Of a DNA stretch of 40,359 nucleotides, positions 7,396 to 14,791 are shown piece after piece (within the stretch, counting starts at the first letter, position 1; every line of letters starts with the position of its first letter). The notes beneath the pieces are model-generated. The model worked only from the letters and a program-made list of their open reading frames with translations. It searched no databases and was not told the origin of the DNA. The position numbers and the translations under genes were made by a program. The stretch spans positions 1 through 40,359 of the forward strand of contig JAQUEZ010000039.1 of NCBI GenBank assembly GCA_028684915.1. Direction: 5' to 3'. Source of the DNA: Desulfobulbus sp. (GTDB taxonomy: Bacteria > Desulfobacterota > Desulfobulbia > Desulfobulbales > Desulfobulbaceae).

Positions 7396-9177
7396 CTACT
7401 CCTTATTGCTCGCCCTGGTCAGCGGCAGGGAAATTATAAAACAGGTACCCTTATCCTTCTCACTGGTTACGCGAACATTCCCCCCCATCTCGGCAATCAA
7501 GCCGTAGGTGATTGAAAGCCCCAGCCCGGTACCCCCGCGCCCCCCCTTAGTGGTAAAAAAGGGTTCAAATATCTTAGCGAGATCTTCCTGGGGAATACCG
7601 CAACCATCATCCTGAATGGATAACTCGACCCCAGCGCTACTTTTACGACCACGTATCCAGAGATGCCCGCCATCCTCAACCGCCGCAAAGGCATTTTTTA
7701 TAATATTCAACAAGACCTGCTGCAACTTCCCTTTATCGGTCACAATGTCATCGATTCCGTCTTCAATGTCGAGACTGATGGTAATGGATCGATACTCGGG
7801 CTCCTTGCCGAGAAAACTCAGCACTTCGGTCACGATTTTCTTCACATTGATCCGAGTGACATTGGCATCCGACTGGCGCGCAAAGCTGAGTAACCTGCGA
7901 GTGATCACCGAACAACGTTCCACCGAGGAAACGATAGAGGCAATCAACCCCAACAGCTTAGAGTCTTCTTTATACTGTTCCTTGATCATGAACAGATCTT
8001 GGACCAACCCGGCCTTCTCATTGATAATCGCCAGAGGATTATTGATTTCATGGGCAATACCGGCAGCCAGCCGCCCAATGCTGGCCATTTTTTCCGAGTA
8101 TTCGATCTCATGCAGGGTCATCACCCGTTTTTGATCCGCCATATAAATAGCGTTGACCAGATAGGTCACCACGCACAGCAACACCAGGAGAATAGTCGCC
8201 ACCGTGCACGCCAAGAAAAACATAATTTTCACCTTGATCTGGTGCCACTGGGCCATGAGATCATTTTTCGGACTGACCAACATCAGAATAAAAGGCGAAT
8301 TTTCCACATACGCATAATTAACCACGAGCGGCCCTCGGTCGATCGCCTCAGCCAGCCCCTTTTCATTACCGACCAGCGAAGAACGCAACCCGGGGGTAAT
8401 GTCACCGAGTTGATACCCCTCGGTATGCTCGGAAAACTCAGGAACCGTAATCGGCATCCGACCAAGTATCTCACCAAAATATCTGGACGGGGTCTGCAAT
8501 ACTCCTTGATGGTTGATCAGAAACGCATCCCCCACCTCACCGGTCAACTCGATGGAAAGTATTTCGCTCAACCGCTCGATACTGACCGCAGTGCGCAATA
8601 CATAAAACGAACCGTCGGCCGTAGTCTTTTTCACTGCGATGATAATATGGGGCAATTTCCTCAACCCCATGAACACGTCGCTGATAAAGATACCCCGATT
8701 CTGGATTTCCTTGAACCAAGGCTGCCCCGAATAGTCGGCATTTTCCAGGTGGTAAGGGCCGGAATATGCCCGTTGCCGCCCCTGCGCGTCGATCACCCCA
8801 AGATCGAGAAACAACCCCAACCCTCTATTGAGATTATCAAGCAACGAGGCCATGCGCCCTGGCTGCAACAGGTGCTCAAAGGAGTTGTCATTGATGATAA
8901 ACTCCAGGGCAAAACGTTTCTTGGAAAGGAGAAATGATTCCGTTCGCCTGGTTTTAGCAACGAATCGGGCAGAGCGAGCCAGAGCCTCTGCTTCAAAGGT
9001 GGCTTTGGTCACCTTGTACTCATATCCGGTGAGCAGGGCTAGCGGCAGAAAAACAATGATCACCAAAATCAAGGCTGCTTCTTTCCATAACCGCCGGTAG
9101 TTAAACAGCTGTTTATACATCCCGGATTCATTCTCGCTCTGCCAGAAATCTGGCAGCAACCGATCAAACAGCGTCAT
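7396..9177 (-). CDS. Membrane sensor histidine kinase with Cache-like sensor
   Basis: 593 residues. TM1 (about 35-52) and TM2 (about 317-342) enclose a periplasmic region of about 260 residues that resembles a double Cache domain (LDLGVIDAQGRQRAYSGPY, then DYSGQPWFKEI). After TM2 come HisKA with H376 (GIAHEINNPLAII) and a full HATPase domain: N-box LLNIIKNAFAAV, DDGCGI, FEPFFTTK and GGTGLGLS. Cache domains usually bind small organic ligands outside the cell. A TTG 21 bases upstream overlaps the GGGAGG site, so the ATG at 9177 is preferred. It is the only catalytically complete kinase of the operon and thus the likely phosphate source for its four receiver domains. Confidence 0.92.
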   Translation of the reverse strand: MTLFDRLLPDFWQSENESGMYKQLFNYRRLWKEAALILVIIVFLPLALLTGYEYKVTKATFEAEALARSARFVAKTRRTESFLLSKKRFALEFIINDNSFEHLLQPGRMASLLDNLNRGLGLFLDLGVIDAQGRQRAYSGPYHLENADYSGQPWFKEIQNRGIFISDVFMGLRKLPHIIIAVKKTTADGSFYVLRTAVSIERLSEILSIELTGEVGDAFLINHQGVLQTPSRYFGEILGRMPITVPEFSEHTEGYQLGDITPGLRSSLVGNEKGLAEAIDRGPLVVNYAYVENSPFILMLVSPKNDLMAQWHQIKVKIMFFLACTVATILLVLLCVVTYLVNAIYMADQKRVMTLHEIEYSEKMASIGRLAAGIAHEINNPLAIINEKAGLVQDLFMIKEQYKEDSKLLGLIASIVSSVERCSVITRRLLSFARQSDANVTRINVKKIVTEVLSFLGKEPEYRSITISLDIEDGIDDIVTDKGKLQQVLLNIIKNAFAAVEDGGHLWIRGRKSSAGVELSIQDDGCGIPQEDLAKIFEPFFTTKGGRGGTGLGLSITYGLIAEMGGNVRVTSEKDKGTCFIISLPLTRASNKE

Positions 9178-9213
9178 CACGCCCTCCCTGATCCCCAATA
9201 AACGATCATGAGC

Positions 9214-10434
9214 TTATGCCTGCTTCCTATTTTGCACTTTGACATAAGCCTGCTTGAGGGTAACACTCAACTCCTCAATATCAACTGGCTTCTGCAAATA
9301 GGCAAAAGCCCCGAGCTGCATACAGGTAACTTTGTCTTCTTCCGAACCATGCCCGGTCAGGATAACCACCTCCACATTGGGACGGGTTTCTTTGGTCTTA
9401 CGCAGGACCTCAAAGCCATCGATGCCGGGCATTTTCAGGTCAAGGATCATCACCTCAGGATCATCGGTCCCCATCAACTTCAGAGCGGATTCGCCATCGT
9501 ACACTACCGCAGAATCCATATCACGCATGGACAACCGCTCGGAAAGCGTCTGCACGAACTCGCGCTCGTCATCTACCAAAAGCAGTTTTGGTGTTTCAAA
9601 ATCATATCGGCGGTAAATATCGGTCTTGTGAAATCCTTTCCCCAGACGGGTTTCAATCGAGGTAACCCCGTCAATCGAACCAGCAATAGACTTCAGTTCA
9701 TCCTCCAGGCGGCTCAGCAGCAGCACGTTCTGATGGATAGTCAGAGTTACGCCACCATCCCGGGCGGAAACACTGACAAAATGGCCCTCTCTAGTTAAGG
9801 CGACCTCGACTTGAGCCGCTAAAAGGAAGTCACGCTCTGCCTTTTTCGAGGTTTTCGTCGGCTGAATAACCTCACTGCGCAGATTTTCCACCACCAACTC
9901 AACCGCCTCTTCAAGCTTAGTTTTATCCACCGGGATCACCAAATCGTAGAGCGATGCACTCCAGGGATCGGGCTGGCCAAACAGGGTGTCGGTCCAGGCC
10001 GCCTTTTCCTTATCCTGCTTGCGAATCAGACTTATCGCCTCCTTTTCTCCTACCTCGTTTTCCTTGCCGGCCTGAAGAATTCGAAACGCCTGATCAGCAA
10101 TCAGACAAACCCGCAACACATGGGTAATTTCGTCCGGGACCAGATGGCCGGTAAATCCGTAAATCAGGGTTCTGTCGGTCTCAAGCAGCGTCTCCGCCAT
10201 GGCCAGCTTCAACCAGGAGATACCCCGTTCTTTTTCATGGGTGATGTTGTTGAAAATTGAGGGTTTGTTATTGAGGATATTCTCGATCTTCCGTGGACTG
10301 ATAGCCGACATCCCCGCGGCCTTGGCCACAATATCCGTATCAGTAATGACGCTGTAGCCGATCTTCGCCTGCAACATCTCCACAAACTGATCACTGAGAC
10401 AGAAACTGCCGTTAAAAAGCGTGACGACTGACAT
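9214..10434 (-). CDS. Cytidylate-kinase-like / BON-like / receiver fusion protein
   Basis: 406 residues in three parts. Residues 1-190 resemble the cytidylate-kinase-like family (VTLFNGSFCLSDQFVEMLQA, then IGYSVITDTDIV), but the P-loop position reads NGSFCLSDQ and lacks the Gly-Lys of a Walker A, so kinase activity is doubtful. Residues about 200-265 look like a BON module (HFVSVSARDGGVTLTIHQNV, ending GVTSIETRLG). Residues 283-400 are a receiver with D332 (ILDLKMPGIDG), T360 and K382. AAGGAGG lies 5 nt before the ATG at 10434. First gene of the phosphorelay operon, with a candidate sigma-54 promoter upstream. Probably a phosphorylation-controlled ligand sensor; its function is unknown. Confidence 0.75.
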   Translation of the reverse strand: MSVVTLFNGSFCLSDQFVEMLQAKIGYSVITDTDIVAKAAGMSAISPRKIENILNNKPSIFNNITHEKERGISWLKLAMAETLLETDRTLIYGFTGHLVPDEITHVLRVCLIADQAFRILQAGKENEVGEKEAISLIRKQDKEKAAWTDTLFGQPDPWSASLYDLVIPVDKTKLEEAVELVVENLRSEVIQPTKTSKKAERDFLLAAQVEVALTREGHFVSVSARDGGVTLTIHQNVLLLSRLEDELKSIAGSIDGVTSIETRLGKGFHKTDIYRRYDFETPKLLLVDDEREFVQTLSERLSMRDMDSAVVYDGESALKLMGTDDPEVMILDLKMPGIDGFEVLRKTKETRPNVEVVILTGHGSEEDKVTCMQLGAFAYLQKPVDIEELSVTLKQAYVKVQNRKQA

Positions 10435-10571
10435 ATGCTCCTCCTTGGGAATAGACAAGAATTCTGCGACTGGTTAACCGGGAAAGGGCACAAGCTCCCC
10501 ACCCCGAATGTTTCCTTAGGCTCACGATAGCTCACAACCATCAAGAGGCACCTCTCTCTTGAGCACTACAG

Positions 10572-10589
10572 TTGCAACAAGCTTGCCAA
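10572..10589 (-). promoter_or_regulatory. Candidate sigma-54 promoter for the phosphorelay operon
   Basis: On the minus strand TTGGCAAGCTTGTTGCAA is a close match to the -24/-12 consensus (TTGGCA-N6-TTGCAA), with exactly 10 nt between GG and GC. It lies about 140 bp upstream of the ATG at 10434. An enhancer-binding activator would be needed; none is encoded in the complete genes nearby. Confidence 0.65.
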
Positions 10590-10690
10590 CCTTAAAAAAC
10601 ACGACCAATCAGCCAGTTAAGAAAATAATCCTAAAATCTACAGTCGCCCCACAGAAACAGAGCAAAACAACAAGAAACAGGATACCCCTT

Positions 10691-10825
10691 ATGAAACATT
10701 ACGAAACCAGCCGCCTCGCCCTGCACAATCCACTCCGCCTGTGGTGCCGTGAATTCGACATGCCAAGCAGACTCCCACAGACTCTCCACCGGCTTAATGG
10801 CCCGGTCAAGGTGTTTTCGCGGTAA
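10691..10825 (+). CDS. Possible small protein, unrecognised
   Basis: An ATG-initiated reading frame of 44 codons (MKHYETSRLALHNPLRLWCRE...) with AGGA about 9 nt upstream. It lies in the 521-bp gap between the phosphorelay operon and the lipoprotein gene, and is basic and without hydrophobic segments. I recognise no family; it may be chance. Confidence 0.2.
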   Translation: MKHYETSRLALHNPLRLWCREFDMPSRLPQTLHRLNGPVKVFSR

Positions 10826-10889
10826 CTACCAACTGACAAAACGAGCTGCCATAACCGCATGCAGCTCGGAAGCGACCTCTCCAAAAGAG

Positions 10890-10924
10890 AAAAGGCCCTT
10901 CGAACTGTTTCGAAGGGCCTTTTT
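10890..10924. terminator. Bidirectional rho-independent terminator
   Basis: AAGGCCCTTCGAA-CTG-TTCGAAGGGCCTT is a 13-bp perfect stem flanked by A-runs on the left and T-runs on the right. It lies 32 bp after the stop of the minus-strand lipoprotein gene and could serve both strands. Confidence 0.9.
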
Positions 10925-10955
10925 CATGCAAAAAATTGCTCCGCGTAGCCTGTGA

Positions 10956-11396
10956 TCAGCTCTGCAACTCCCATTCGCCGTAGCTGTTGCGACAGGCGGT
11001 GCTGCTGGTGCGCTGCGGTTTACCGTCGATGACTGCCTGGATCTCCGCTCTGCGGCAAACCTGATTGCCGGACGCGCGATAGGCCGGTTGCGGGGTTACA
11101 GAGTAACGGTTGCCAGTATCCGGATTCACCCAGGAGGAACGACGGTTGGAGTTGCCGCTCTCATAGACATGAGTCAGCCGCTCGCGATCATATTTATCCA
11201 TTTCGTTACCGACGATATAGCCAAGCATACCACCAAGCGCGACACCTATCAGGGTTGCACCGGTACTATGGCCTATTGCCTGCCCAAGAAGACCGCCTGC
11301 TGCCGCACCACCCAAGGCACCGGTCTGACCTTTGTTCGCGCAGGAAGAGGTTAACAACAATATCACCAAACACCCAATTATACACACATGTTTCAT
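10956..11396 (-). CDS. Glycine-zipper outer-membrane lipoprotein (17 kDa surface antigen type)
   Basis: 146 residues. The N-terminus is a lipoprotein signal (MKHVCIIGCLVILLLTSSC) with lipobox TSSC. A glycine-zipper hairpin follows (GALGGAAAGGLLGQAIG, then GVALGGMLGYIVGNEMD), as in SlyB and rickettsial 17 kDa antigens. The C-terminal part carries the surface-antigen-like module with two Cys (QVCRRAEI..., TACRNSYGEWEL). AAAAGGAG lies 7 nt before the ATG at 11396; a longer in-frame extension upstream has no signal and is rejected. By family it sits on the inner leaflet of the outer membrane and supports envelope integrity. Monocistronic, with its own terminator. Confidence 0.85.
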   Translation of the reverse strand: MKHVCIIGCLVILLLTSSCANKGQTGALGGAAAGGLLGQAIGHSTGATLIGVALGGMLGYIVGNEMDKYDRERLTHVYESGNSNRRSSWVNPDTGNRYSVTPQPAYRASGNQVCRRAEIQAVIDGKPQRTSSTACRNSYGEWELQS

Positions 11397-11756
11397 TTCT
11401 TCTCCTTTTGTCAGTCGATGCTCCGCCAGGCGAACAAACCGGTCGCCATGACAGTACGCGAGGTTGTGGCTCATTGATGCGATTCAGTAGCATTCCACAT
11501 GCCAATCCTTCTGCCGGACAGGAGAAGCCGCACGACGAATAATATATCGAGCAAACAAGACGTTGCGAAGTTTGGGACTAATCCGGAAAAACTCTGCACT
11601 CAAGCGTTCTGCGCAGTATGGATCGGAAGCGACAGGGGCGGTGTCGCTCAAATGCCACAGGCACCTGGGCAGCCAGGCTCAGCCAACGCGACGATAGCAC
11701 TCCCAGAGAACCGGATCTAAACAGGGAACGGGATCATTGAAAAATAAGGCACATAG

Positions 11757-11790
11757 AAAAAGGCCTGACAACCAATGGTCATCAGGCCCT
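11757..11790 (-). terminator. Rho-independent terminator of the small Cys-rich gene
   Basis: On the minus strand GGGCCTGA...TCAGGCC is followed by TTTTTCT, 12 bp after the stop at 11803. The rest of the gap 11397-11756 holds no gene I can support. Confidence 0.8.
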
Positions 11791-11802
11791 TGAAATGACA
11801 GG

Positions 11803-12012
11803 TTAACGAAGCTTACTTGGACTGCACAGGTTGTCGGGCTGGGCAGACATGCTACCACAGGCATCGCAGGTAAATTTCATTTCGCCCTTCTGCCCTTCAC
11901 AGACTTCCATGGCCGAGGTGCCGCAGAATTTCTTTGGGACCATCTCAAAATCAGGGTTACAAAGCCTGCTGGCGTCAGTGGCGGTACTTCCACACTTTGT
12001 ACAGGTGAACAT
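11803..12012 (-). CDS. Small Cys-rich, zinc-ribbon-like protein
   Basis: A 69-residue cytoplasmic protein with three C-x2-C or spaced Cys groups: FTCTKCGS (4-7), C at LCNPDFEMVPKKFC, and FTCDACGS followed by LCSP. The two halves look like a duplicated TC-x2-CGS...LC unit, suggesting a zinc ribbon built from two knuckles. AGGAG precedes the ATG at 12012, and a good sigma-70-type promoter is visible upstream. Function unknown. No DNA-binding or enzyme motif is visible beyond the knuckles. Confidence 0.75.
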   Translation of the reverse strand: MFTCTKCGSTATDASRLCNPDFEMVPKKFCGTSAMEVCEGQKGEMKFTCDACGSMSAQPDNLCSPSKLR

Positions 12013-12103
12013 ATTTTTTCTCCTGAGTCGTTTTCAAAAAGCCACGCTCCGGTGGCGGGAATATTCATCGATGCTTGAGTATAATCCCCCAAAACATGTT
12101 TGA

Positions 12104-12131
12104 AAAATAAGACCTCCGCCAACCCTGTCAA
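12104..12131 (-). promoter_or_regulatory. Sigma-70-type promoter for the small Cys-rich gene
   Basis: On the minus strand TTGACA, 16 nt, TATTTT. The predicted leader is about 85 nt. Confidence 0.5.
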
Positions 12132-12299
12132 TATTCGCCACCCCTAAAAAATCATCTCCCATCGGGTCATTGCATGCCGCTGGAGCAGCAATCTTGGGTA
12201 CCCTACCCACAGGGTTTGCGCGGACGGCAGAAAAATGCGATTTTTTTTTGTAACCAATCTCACCCTTCTTCGTTTTCACTACAGAACAGGTCATTTTGT

Positions 12300-12316
12300 G
12301 AGCAGATAACCTGCTC
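12300..12316. promoter_or_regulatory. Inverted repeat upstream of the Cys-rich exported peptide
   Basis: GAGCAG-ATAAC-CTGCTC is a perfect 6-bp inverted repeat with a 5-nt spacer, ending 34 bp before the ATG. It could be an operator or a leader hairpin. The rest of the 338-bp gap 12013-12350 shows only the divergent promoter. Confidence 0.35.
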
Positions 12317-12350
12317 CACCTGTCCTGAGAGTCAAAAGGAGAAAAACGGT

Positions 12351-12533
12351 ATGTCTACTTGGAAAAAACTTGGAAAGTCGATTTTGGTTGCAGGAATTTT
12401 CATGCTATTGGCAGCGCCGGTAATGGCCGGAAAGGGTAAAGGGCCTGTTGACGCTAAACATCTCACCCCAGCTTGCAGTTGCTGCACACTTGGGGTTGAC
12501 TGTCCGGAATGGTGCGAGGTATCAAACGATTAA
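12351..12533 (+). CDS. Small exported Cys-rich peptide, unrecognised
   Basis: 60 codons with GGAG 10 nt upstream of the ATG. Residues 1-26 form a classical Sec signal (two Lys, then SILVAGIFMLLAAPVMA) with cleavage after VMA. The predicted mature peptide has about 34 residues. It is basic at its start (GKGKGP), then has a dense Cys cluster, ACSCCTLGVDCPEWC, with five Cys in 15 residues. In the periplasm such a cluster could form disulfides, bind metal or be modified. I recognise no family and see no maturation gene beside it. Repeat C begins 27 bp after its stop. Confidence 0.7.
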   Translation: MSTWKKLGKSILVAGIFMLLAAPVMAGKGKGPVDAKHLTPACSCCTLGVDCPEWCEVSND

Positions 12534-12559
12534 CGCTACGCGCAAGGGCAGGTAAATCA

Positions 12560-12719
12560 TGATGGATTTATAAAAAGTCCATCCCACTTCAAAAAATGGC
12601 GCAGCAACAACAGAGAGAGATAAGGCGTAGCGTTTTTCCGGCGCAACGGCATCCATACAGCATGTCGAGCGTCGGAAAAAACGCTACAACACAGTAGAAA
12701 AAAATTTACGACGTCATCA
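12560..12719. repeat. MITE-like repeat, full copy (C)
   Basis: Imperfect terminal inverted repeats: left TGATGGATTTATAAAAAGTCC, right AAATTTACGACGTCATCA. The internal stem GTAGCGTT (12627-12634) pairs with AACGCTAC (12680-12687), followed by CCG/CGG as in copy B but with different paired bases. No coding potential. From 12720 to the tRNA terminator I see no gene. Confidence 0.75.
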
Positions 12720-12905
12720 CAAGGAGATGAACGCTAGTTTTCCAGGGAATGGTCAAAATCCGGGTGGGCGTGGACGGCAAAGGCTGGAGTCGAGCGGAGA
12801 AGCACCAAAGAAAACCCATTACATATGGTTTTCACATTTGGCCCGAACGGTTGAATGAGACTACTTGGATAGGAAAGCAGGACCTAAGCCGCGTTTGCTG
12901 GCAAT

Positions 12906-12942
12906 AAAAAAAAGGGCTTAGATCGAATTGATCTAAGCCCTT
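12906..12942 (-). terminator. Rho-independent terminator of the initiator tRNA
   Basis: AAGGGCTTAGATC/GATCTAAGCCCTT stem, followed by eight T residues on the minus strand, just beyond the tRNA 3' end. Confidence 0.9.
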
Positions 12943-12951
12943 GAATATTTG

Positions 12952-13028
<77 letters not shown>

Positions 13029-13041
13029 TTCCAATTCACAT

Positions 13042-13069
13042 ATTATACTAAAATTAAAAATTATGTCAA
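13042..13069 (-). promoter_or_regulatory. Consensus sigma-70 promoter of the tRNA gene
   Basis: On the minus strand TTGACA, 16 nt of AT-rich spacer, TATAAT: both hexamers are perfect. The -10 ends 13 bp before the tRNA 5' end. Confidence 0.9.
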
Positions 13070-13077
13070 CCTTTTAA

Positions 13078-13536
13078 TTAAGTCCTCTTCCCTTTTTCCA
13101 ATATAGCCTCGATCTTCTCCAGCACCGGCTGCGGAAAGGGGGTTAATTTCCCCTGTCGGTTAACGCAGGCATGCGCGGTAAAGCCTTTAACCAGAAGCGT
13201 CGGTTTCCCCTTCCCCTGCTCACAGGTGATGGCGTAGTGAAAGCGGCAGGTAAGCTTACTCACCTCGACCAAGGAAGTGGCAATGGTAATGAGGTCGTCG
13301 TAAGCAGCCGGAGCCTTAAAGCGGAGGTAAGACTCAGTGACCGGCAGAATGCAGCCCAACGCCTCAATGGCACTATACGGCAACGCCCAGGTACGCATCA
13401 TTTCAGTACGACCGATTTCGAAGTAGCGGAGGTAGTTGGCATTGTAGACCACACCTGCGGCATCGGTATCGCCGTAGATCACCCTATAGGTGGTGGTGAA
13501 CACCGGCTCGGTCAGATTGACGTTGATTTTACTCAT
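13078..13536 (-). CDS. Acyl-CoA thioesterase, 4HBT/YbgC-like
   Basis: A 152-residue hot-dog-fold protein with the signature YGDTDAAGVVYNANYLRYFE near residues 21-40, where the Asp of DTD is the expected catalytic residue in the 4-hydroxybenzoyl-CoA thioesterase family, followed by IGRTEMMR. By family it hydrolyses short or aromatic acyl-CoAs in the cytoplasm. Its ATG overlaps the stop of the upstream apgM-like gene (ATGA), so the two are translationally coupled, although the metabolic link to the homoserine branch is not obvious. The tRNA promoter begins just after its stop codon. Confidence 0.85.
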   Translation of the reverse strand: MSKINVNLTEPVFTTTYRVIYGDTDAAGVVYNANYLRYFEIGRTEMMRTWALPYSAIEALGCILPVTESYLRFKAPAAYDDLITIATSLVEVSKLTCRFHYAITCEQGKGKPTLLVKGFTAHACVNRQGKLTPFPQPVLEKIEAILEKGKRT

Positions 13537-14765
13537 GCCCCCTGCTCCTGCTCAACAAAGCGGCGGAAAAACTGCGCACCCGAATCCAATTCAAGACCGT
13601 TTTCCTTAACCGCAGCCAGGACATTGGCCTCGCTGTACGTCCGTCCAGAGGGTGTAACCACGCCTCGAGAATCATAGATAAACAAGGGAACGGGCCAGTC
13701 TTCGTGGGTGCGGCGATGGATCGGCGTGTAGTGATCCATGGTCACCGCTACACGAAACGCCTCGCCGCGGCGTTCCATTTCCTCCACGATCGGGGTGACT
13801 ATTTGGGCATCAAAATCAGCCACCGCCTGCACTTTTTCCTTGGCCAGCCCCTGGTGTCCGGTCTCATCCGGTGCCTCCACATGAACGAGCACAAAATCAT
13901 CTTTGGCCAAAACATCGAGTGCGGCCTGGGCCTTACCAGCGTAGTTGGTGTCGAGATACCCAGTGGCTCCGGGAACATCGATCACCTGCAAACCACCAAG
14001 TACACCAAGCCCTTTAAGCAGATCGACCGCTGAGATCAGGCCACCACGAATGCCGAACCGGGTTTCTAAGGTTTGCATGGCCGGCCGCTTGCCCTCACCC
14101 CAGAGCCAGATGGCATTTGCAGTCCGCTTGCCCTGTCGCTCCCGTTCCAGATTGACCGGATGGTTAGCAAGGATGGACTGGGCCTTTTCCATAATGGTCT
14201 GCAGCGAGGCGAGCTTTTCGTATTCCCGATAATACTTGGCGACATCCTGGTCAGAGTAATCGTGCGGCGGAACCGTTGTAAACCCCTCGGGCAAATCACC
14301 ACGAAAAACAAGGAGGTGACGGTAACTGATTCCGGGATAGAGGGTCAGTTGCTCGCTGCCGCATTCCGCCTGGAGGGCCGCAATGAGCTGCCTGCTCTCC
14401 TCGGTGGTGATATGACCGCTGCTGTAATCGATCATAAGCATACGCCCATCCCCTGGCTCTTCCACATGGACCAGGTTGCAGCGAAAGGCGATTTCATCGG
14501 CTCCCAGCTCAACACCCAGGCTGGCCGCCTCCAAGGGGGCACGGCCGGTGTAATAGCGTTCCGGCTCATACCCCATCAAGGAAAGGTTGGCGACATCGCT
14601 TCCCGGAGGATAGCCTTTGGGCACGGTTCGTACCAGAAGCATTTCCGCAGCTTTGGCCAAACGATCCATAGTGGGCGTGACAGCCGCCTCAAGTGGGGTT
14701 TGATTGTTCAGCGCCGGTACCGGGACATCGCCCATGCCGTCGCCGATCAGTAGAATATATTTCAT
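13533..14765 (-). CDS. apgM: ApgM-type phosphoglycerate mutase family; possible homoserine kinase
   Basis: A 410-residue alkaline-phosphatase-superfamily protein. Metal and phosphate-site motifs are D9 in IGDGMGD, S56 in GSDVANLSLMGY, the HVEAPDETGH block and the DHYTPIHRRTHED block near the C-terminus. The archaeal-type cofactor-independent phosphoglycerate mutase family includes a bacterial branch that has been proposed to act as homoserine kinase because it clusters with threonine-pathway genes. Here it lies 26 bp downstream of homoserine dehydrogenase on the same strand, which favours that role. Glycolytic 2-/3-phosphoglycerate mutase activity is the alternative. The choice rests on context, not on a visible residue. 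Confidence 0.85.
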   Translation of the reverse strand: MKYILLIGDGMGDVPVPALNNQTPLEAAVTPTMDRLAKAAEMLLVRTVPKGYPPGSDVANLSLMGYEPERYYTGRAPLEAASLGVELGADEIAFRCNLVHVEEPGDGRMLMIDYSSGHITTEESRQLIAALQAECGSEQLTLYPGISYRHLLVFRGDLPEGFTTVPPHDYSDQDVAKYYREYEKLASLQTIMEKAQSILANHPVNLERERQGKRTANAIWLWGEGKRPAMQTLETRFGIRGGLISAVDLLKGLGVLGGLQVIDVPGATGYLDTNYAGKAQAALDVLAKDDFVLVHVEAPDETGHQGLAKEKVQAVADFDAQIVTPIVEEMERRGEAFRVAVTMDHYTPIHRRTHEDWPVPLFIYDSRGVVTPSGRTYSEANVLAAVKENGLELDSGAQFFRRFVEQEQGA

Positions 14766-14791
14766 AAAAAAGTCTGCAATCCCCTTAAGGA

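Noticed and set aside
7999..8937. Plus-strand open frame of 312 codons
   Set aside because: Antisense to the sensor kinase, whose domains are complete; rich in His, Gln and Arg as expected of a shadow.
12174..12350. Possible riboswitch before the Cys-rich peptide
   Set aside because: I compared the GGGTACCC...CAGGGTTTGCGCGG stretch with c-di-GMP and cobalamin riboswitch cores and could not place the conserved loops.
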